Part shown: positions 60,530 through 64,000 of the stretch, piece after piece
How the letters are laid out: every line of letters starts with the position of its first letter
How positions within the stretch are numbered: the stretch's first letter is position 1
DNA from: PFL35 sp041550515
Lineage (GTDB): Archaea > Thermoplasmatota > E2 > DHVEG-1
Length of the DNA: 64,000 nt
Reading direction: 5' to 3'
Assembly (NCBI GenBank): GCA_041550515.1
Contig: JBFEOQ010000003.1
Coordinates: 12,068 to 76,067, forward strand
The notes under the pieces: generated by a model
What the model was told of the DNA's origin: nothing
Databases searched by the model: none
The model's input: only the letters and a program-made list of their open reading frames with translations
Position numbers and translations under genes: made by a program

Positions 60530-60925
60530 ATGGATATAAATAAAAGAGTAATGATAGTTGATGATGAACCAGACGTTCTAATTTCATTAAAAACTATTCT
60601 TGAACGAAATAACTATGACGTTATAACGGTTACAAATGGAGTAGAGTGTTTAAAAGAAATACAAAAAGGATTCACTGGTGTAATATTAATGGATATAATG
60701 ATGCCAAAAATGGATGGTTGGAAGACAATAAATCAAATAGTAAAAAGAGGTTATACCAAGGATATAGCAATAGAAATAATTACTGGTAAAGGAACAAAAG
60801 ATTATCAAAAATTAAGTAAACTTGGATCATATATATACGATTACCTTACAAAACCTATAGATTTGAAACAGTTTGTATCAAGTGTAGAAGCTTGCAATAA
60901 TTACCTCCACTCAAAAAATATATGA
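60530..60925 (+). CDS. Response regulator receiver domain protein
   Basis: 131 residues, a stand-alone CheY-like receiver. The acidic pair is in VDDEPDV (about 10). The phospho-accepting Asp is in VILMDIMMPKMDGW (about 55). IITGKGTKDY carries the Thr switch and YLTKPIDLKQF the Lys (about 109). There is no output domain. No histidine kinase is encoded nearby, so it is an orphan. Such single receivers are common in low-G+C Thermoplasmatota. GGGTGAAAA precedes the ATG. Confidence 0.9.
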   Translation: MDINKRVMIVDDEPDVLISLKTILERNNYDVITVTNGVECLKEIQKGFTGVILMDIMMPKMDGWKTINQIVKRGYTKDIAIEIITGKGTKDYQKLSKLGSYIYDYLTKPIDLKQFVSSVEACNNYLHSKNI

Positions 60926-61003
60926 TAAAACAAATTTTTTTTGATATTTTGTCATTTTGACATTTTGTCAGATTAATCTTAAATATAATAACAAATCTGT
61001 TGG

Positions 61004-61132
61004 AACTAATACACCCATCCTAACAAAAATTTTTGTAGGGTCTGGATCAAAAAATTCAAAAAATAAAACATATAATATTTACATTCAATATTTATCTGCT
61101 TTCCAAAGATCCAGGCTCTAACACCACTCCTT
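61004..61132 (+). ncRNA. Candidate structured RNA with ACA-like 3' end
   Basis: A 13-pair helix (two G-U) is formed by 61036-61048 (TAGGGTCTGGATC) and 61108-61120 (GATCCAGGCTCTA). ACA follows immediately at 61121-61123, then eight T. This resembles the closing stem and box of an archaeal H/ACA guide RNA. A second small inverted repeat (CCT-ACAAAAATTTTTGT-AGG) lies at 61019-61039, partly overlapping the first. A TATA-like CTTAAATATAA (60978-60988) is about 24 bases before 61006. The loop part is AT-rich and unstructured. A bidirectional terminator between the response regulator and rnhB is the alternative. Confidence 0.35.
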
Positions 61133-61136
61133 TTTT

Positions 61137-61793
61137 TTAAAAATCATCGATTTTTTTGATACTTTTTTCTTTTAGAATATTTTTTATAGTCACCCAAGAG
61201 CGTCTAACATGTGGTGGTAGACTTTTATAACTATCCAACCATTTTCTTAGGAACTTTTGTGTTGTAGAATCTGCAGGATAGCCACTACCCATAGGAAGAT
61301 TAAGTTTTTTTTCAAGTTCAAAAGATATTTTTCTAATCTCATCATCTCTTGTAGTCTTAGCTAGTATAGATGCTGCACTAACAATAGGATAAATATCATC
61401 TGCTTTATGCTTTGAAACAATATTTGGTTTAAAAGAAAGATTTGCAAGAATATCATCTGCAAAACGTTTTTCATTTACATCTGCAGAATCAACATAACAG
61501 AGATTCGGTTTTAATTTCTTAATTATTTTAGAAAAAGCATTAACTTCAATTTCATTTAAAGTCATGACCTTTCTCATATCATCTATATCCTTTGCTGGTA
61601 TAACTAAGATTTCATAGTCGATACAATACTTTTTTATTTTTATAGCTAGTAACTCACGTTTTTTTGGAGTAAGTTTTTTTGAATCTTTTACTTTAAACTC
61701 AACAAGTTTTGAGTCATCTGTAAATTTTACACCTGCAATTATAAGTGGACCAATTACTGGTCCTCTTCCTGCTTCATCTACTCCGCAAATCAT
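61137..61793 (-). CDS. rnhB: Ribonuclease HII
   Basis: 218 residues. It cleaves RNA in RNA-DNA hybrids and removes single ribonucleotides from DNA. The start CGVDEAGRGPVIGP (3-16) holds the first Asp-Glu pair. DSKKLTPKKRE lies near 38, CYVDSADVNEKR near 94 with the second acidic site, and HKADDIYPIVSAASILAKTT (about 124) the third. The C-terminal GSGYPADSTTQKFL completes the archaeal type. It is monocistronic and faces tRNA-Thr. Confidence 0.95.
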   Translation of the reverse strand: MICGVDEAGRGPVIGPLIIAGVKFTDDSKLVEFKVKDSKKLTPKKRELLAIKIKKYCIDYEILVIPAKDIDDMRKVMTLNEIEVNAFSKIIKKLKPNLCYVDSADVNEKRFADDILANLSFKPNIVSKHKADDIYPIVSAASILAKTTRDDEIRKISFELEKKLNLPMGSGYPADSTTQKFLRKWLDSYKSLPPHVRRSWVTIKNILKEKSIKKIDDF

Positions 61794-61863
61794 TTTGTAT
61801 ATTGTAACATAATTTGGTAAAAAGATGTTACGATAAAAAATAAGTATACAGGCAGTTTTTTAT

Positions 61864-61873
61864 TTTAATATTT
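61864..61873 (+). promoter_or_regulatory. TATA box of tRNA-Thr
   Basis: TTTTAATATT lies about 24 bases before the tRNA 5' end, the standard archaeal spacing. Confidence 0.45.
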
Positions 61874-61891
61874 TATTCAAAAACTTTGTTT

Positions 61892-61965
61892 GCCGATGTA
61901 GCTTAGACTGGTTGAGCGGTTGATTCGTAATCAGCAGGTCGGGGGTTCAATTCCCTCCATCGGCT
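61892..61965 (+). tRNA. tRNA-Thr (anticodon CGT)
   Basis: The cloverleaf folds cleanly. The acceptor GCCGATG (61892-61898) pairs with CATCGGC (61958-61964), with T as discriminator. The D arm is GCTT/GAGC. The anticodon stem GTTGA/TCAGC (one G-U) closes the seven-base loop TTCGTAA, so the anticodon is CGT, reading ACG (Thr). The T arm GGGGG/CCCTC has one G-U pair and the loop TTCAATT. There is no intron and CCA is not encoded. The 3' part is duplicated near 63955. Confidence 0.95.
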
Positions 61966-61973
61966 TCAGAAAA
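61945..61973 (+). repeat. Direct repeat A (3' end of tRNA-Thr and flank)
   Basis: GTTCAATTCCCTCCATCGG and the next ten bases, covering the T loop, T stem, acceptor strand and eight bases of flank. Copy B at 63955 differs at two positions. Beyond the repeat both flanks remain T-rich and partly alike. Confidence 0.75.
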
Positions 61974-62117
61974 CCATTTTTCTCCTGTTAAAGACTAATA
62001 AAAATGCAAAACTACAAAACGGCTTTTAACCAATGGTTCATATCCCTTTATTCACACTAATTTTTTATCTTGATATTACATTATAAACAATAAAAAAATT
62101 TATTTATATGTTTTGTT

Positions 62118-63719
62118 TTAGGATTTTTCTAATAAAGGAAAATGATTAAGAAATTGCTGCAAAAATAATGGTATATTGATTTCTTTGTTTTTTGGTATAG
62201 TTAATTCAAGTATAGCCCAGTCGCTTGTAGCACCATAGACATCCATTGCTTGTGCTCTAACTGTATAAATTCCTTTGGAATCCCAAGACATATTATATTT
62301 TAATGTTAAAGGTGAGGGAAAAAAATATCCACTGTATCTTGGAACGAAACCATCATCAAAATCTATACAATAGTCAACATCATCATCATTAGGGTCTTCA
62401 ATGTATATCTCATATTCATATTCCACTCCTATCTTGCCATTTGTTTGTCCAGTTATGATTGGTTTATTTGGTGGTTTGTTTGCAATACCTTCATCATCAG
62501 TTTTAATCAACCAAACATCAAAATCACCAGCACCATATGAATCTGTGTATCCTGTGATGATATAACCTCCATCAGTAGTCTGCTGAACACAGCGACCAAA
62601 ATCTAATCCCGTTCCCCCAAAAGTCCTATTCCATATTTCATTCCCATTAATATCAGTTTTAATCAACCTAACATAAGTTTCACCTGCACCAAATGAAGAT
62701 GTTATTCCTGTAATAATGTATCCAACATCAGTGGTCTGCTGAACAAAATAACCCCCATCCCAATTTGTTCCTCCGAAGGTCTTATCCCATATTTCATTAC
62801 CATTGGTATCTGTTTTAATCAACCAAATATCTCCCTTACCTGCACCATATGAATTAGTATATCCTGTGATTATATATCCTCCATCATTAGTCTGCTTAAC
62901 ACAATGACCCTTCTCATCTTCTGTTCCTCCAAAGGTCTTATCCCACATTTTATTACCATTACCATCTGTTTTAATCAACCAAACATCAAAATCACCAGCA
63001 CCATATGAATCTGTGTATCCTGTGATTATATATCCTCCATCATTAGTCTGCTGAACAGAATTAGCCAATTCTTGATATATTCCTCCAAAGGTCTTATCCC
63101 ACATTTTATTACCATTACCATCAGTTTTAATCAACCAAATATCATACATACCTGCACCAAATGAACTCGTGCCTCCTGTGATGATATATCCTCCATCAGT
63201 AGTCTGCTGAACAAAATAACCCCCATCACCATCTTTTCCTCCAAATGTTCTATCCCAAATCTTATTACCATCAGTATCGGTTTTAATCAACCAAACATCA
63301 GAACCATTAGCACCAAATGAAAAAATATATCCTATAATAATATACCCACCATCAGTAGTTTGCTGAACAGATAGACCATTATCAGATGCTACTCCTCCGA
63401 AGGTTTTATCCCAAACCTTATTACCATTTATATCGGTTTTAATCAACCAAACATCCCAATCAATAGTGAGACCTGTGCCTGTGGTTCCTACGATTATGTA
63501 TCCTTCATCAGTAGTTTGCTGAACAGATACACCCTCATCTCTACCTGTCCCACCGAAAGTCTTCATCCATCCATTAGAAGTTGATAACGGATTTGATATT
63601 ATGTCAATAAAATCTTGTTTCTTTTGTTGTTTATTGATACTGAATGATGTTAATGCAATGGATGTTGTACTAGAAATCAACAAAGTACAAATTAAAAATA
63701 CGACTATCTTTTCTCGCAT
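62118..63719 (-). CDS. Secreted seven-repeat beta-propeller protein with Ig/PKD-like domain
   Basis: About 533 residues. A signal peptide lies at residues 1-25 (REKIVVFLICTLLISS). Seven repeats of about 50 residues run from about 50 to 405, each with a TFGG, a QTTDGGYIITG and a DVWLIKTDxxGN element. Seven units predict a complete seven-bladed propeller. A Pro/Asn-rich linker (NKPPNKPIITGQTNGKIG) leads to an Ig-like domain with Asp-rich DPNDDDVDYCIDFDDG, typical of surface proteins. The ending IPLFLQQFLNHFPLLEKS is hydrophobic. The ATG at 63719 has GGGAG six bases before it. A TTG 15 bases upstream lacks one. It probably acts in adhesion or binding at the cell surface. It is the only gene inside the tRNA-bounded segment. 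Confidence 0.8.
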   Translation of the reverse strand: MREKIVVFLICTLLISSTTSIALTSFSINKQQKKQDFIDIISNPLSTSNGWMKTFGGTGRDEGVSVQQTTDEGYIIVGTTGTGLTIDWDVWLIKTDINGNKVWDKTFGGVASDNGLSVQQTTDGGYIIIGYIFSFGANGSDVWLIKTDTDGNKIWDRTFGGKDGDGGYFVQQTTDGGYIITGGTSSFGAGMYDIWLIKTDGNGNKMWDKTFGGIYQELANSVQQTNDGGYIITGYTDSYGAGDFDVWLIKTDGNGNKMWDKTFGGTEDEKGHCVKQTNDGGYIITGYTNSYGAGKGDIWLIKTDTNGNEIWDKTFGGTNWDGGYFVQQTTDVGYIITGITSSFGAGETYVRLIKTDINGNEIWNRTFGGTGLDFGRCVQQTTDGGYIITGYTDSYGAGDFDVWLIKTDDEGIANKPPNKPIITGQTNGKIGVEYEYEIYIEDPNDDDVDYCIDFDDGFVPRYSGYFFPSPLTLKYNMSWDSKGIYTVRAQAMDVYGATSDWAILELTIPKNKEINIPLFLQQFLNHFPLLEKS

Positions 63720-63954
63720 AAATTTCTCCCACAAGTTTACTATATTTTATATATTATACATTTTTATATTTTATCCTTAATAACATATGCAACAAAATTA
63801 AAAAAATTCCGCATATAAACAGCAAAATGTTAAACTGTTTCAATTTAAAAAAAAACATTAGCATAATTTATTATTATACATTCAACTATCAGAAAAATAT
63901 AGTAAAAATCGTAATTTTTTACCCTATAAAAAGTGTTAGTAAATTTAACCTTTT

Positions 63955-63983
63955 GTTCAACTCCCTCCATCGGCTTTAGAAAA
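63955..63983 (+). repeat. Direct repeat B (displaced tRNA-Thr 3' end)
   Basis: A 29-base copy of the tRNA-Thr 3' end and flank, with C for T at the seventh base and T for C at the twenty-third. No D arm or anticodon stem precedes it: the upstream bases (AAATTTAACCTTTT) do not fold into a tRNA. It is therefore a fragment, not a second gene. It lies 16 bases from the window end. Confidence 0.75.
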
Positions 63984-64000
63984 ATATTTTTAATCTGTAA

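Larger units (their letters stand above)
61945..63983. mobile_element. Putative remnant of a tRNA-Thr-targeted integrated element
   Basis: The segment is bounded by two 29-base direct repeats of the tRNA-Thr 3' end (27 of 29 identical). It holds a single gene, a secreted propeller protein on the minus strand. This is the pattern left when an element integrates at a tRNA gene: an intact tRNA on one side and a displaced 3' fragment on the other. No integrase is present, so the element would be small or decayed. Confidence 0.5.

Noticed and set aside
62118..63719. Strong periodic repeats that could be read as a tandem-repeat or CRISPR-like array
   Set aside because: The period is about 150 bases, in frame, and encodes the TFGG/WLIKTD repeat protein. 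There are no short identical repeats with unique spacers.
63955..63983. A second tRNA at the end of the window
   Set aside because: Only the T-arm and acceptor 3' strand are present. The preceding bases have no D arm, anticodon arm or 5' acceptor strand.

Overview
The window is AT-rich (roughly one third G+C by eye) and archaeal. Archaeal markers are DnaG-type primase (18341), a UPF0058 protein (19804), the wyosine enzyme Taw3 (57839), a HTH-ThiN regulator (20648) and TATA boxes about 24 bases before the tRNA and candidate RNA starts. A secreted seven-repeat propeller protein with a proline/asparagine-rich Ig-like tail, together with low G+C, resembles proteins common in uncultured Thermoplasmatota (marine benthic group D-like). 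That lineage assignment is an inference. Several enzymes (monomeric isocitrate dehydrogenase, SerC, Bzd-type benzoyl-CoA reductase) look bacterial in type and suggest acquired metabolism.

Layout. 0-3 kb: a DUF318 permease, a decayed winged-helix gene, a candidate structured RNA, and small TOPRIM and DUF167 proteins. 3-13 kb: a minus-strand cluster acn-aclB-aclA-icd (aconitase, both ATP-citrate lyase subunits, monomeric NADP-isocitrate dehydrogenase) divergent from acetyl-CoA synthetase. 13-23.6 kb: housekeeping genes (nadE, purC, metG, dnaG) and a thiamine block (regulator, thiamine pyrophosphokinase, Na+/solute symporter, small membrane protein).

23.6-54.7 kb is the main feature: an anaerobic aromatic-degradation island. 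Its lower pathway holds an acyl-CoA dehydrogenase, two thiolases, a 3-hydroxyacyl-CoA dehydrogenase/enoyl-CoA hydratase fusion, dienoyl-CoA hydratase, 6-hydroxycyclohexenoyl-CoA dehydrogenase, the ring-opening 6-oxocyclohexenoyl-CoA hydrolase (BamA/Oah/BzdY) and an SDR. A long plus-strand run (33951-45184) follows: a DUF2080-like small protein, a GNAT acetyltransferase, benzoyl-CoA reductase bzdN-O-P-Q, ferredoxin bzdM, an NADPH:ferredoxin oxidoreductase (BzdV-like), an MBL hydrolase, a Sir2 deacylase, and an aldehyde:ferredoxin oxidoreductase with its ferredoxin. A converging minus-strand set carries a flavoprotein oxidoreductase, a ketopantoate-reductase-family enzyme, an acyl/aryl-CoA ligase and a second BcrB/HgdA-like subunit. 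The last is divergent from its own activase. A radical SAM protein, MoaD, an AEC-type permease, a PaaK ligase and a second symporter with a small accessory protein complete the island.

Together these genes could turn an aromatic aldehyde or acid into benzoyl-CoA, dearomatise it with ATP and reduced ferredoxin, open the ring and beta-oxidise it to acetyl-CoA. The citrate-lyase cluster could then process acetyl-CoA. The GNAT and Sir2 genes inside the reductase operon suggest control of CoA ligases by reversible lysine acylation.

56-64 kb: a saccharopine-dehydrogenase-like enzyme, taw3, two unknown small proteins, serC, an orphan response regulator, a second candidate structured RNA, rnhB and tRNA-Thr(CGT). 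The 3' end of this tRNA is duplicated about 2 kb away, bracketing the propeller gene like an old integration.
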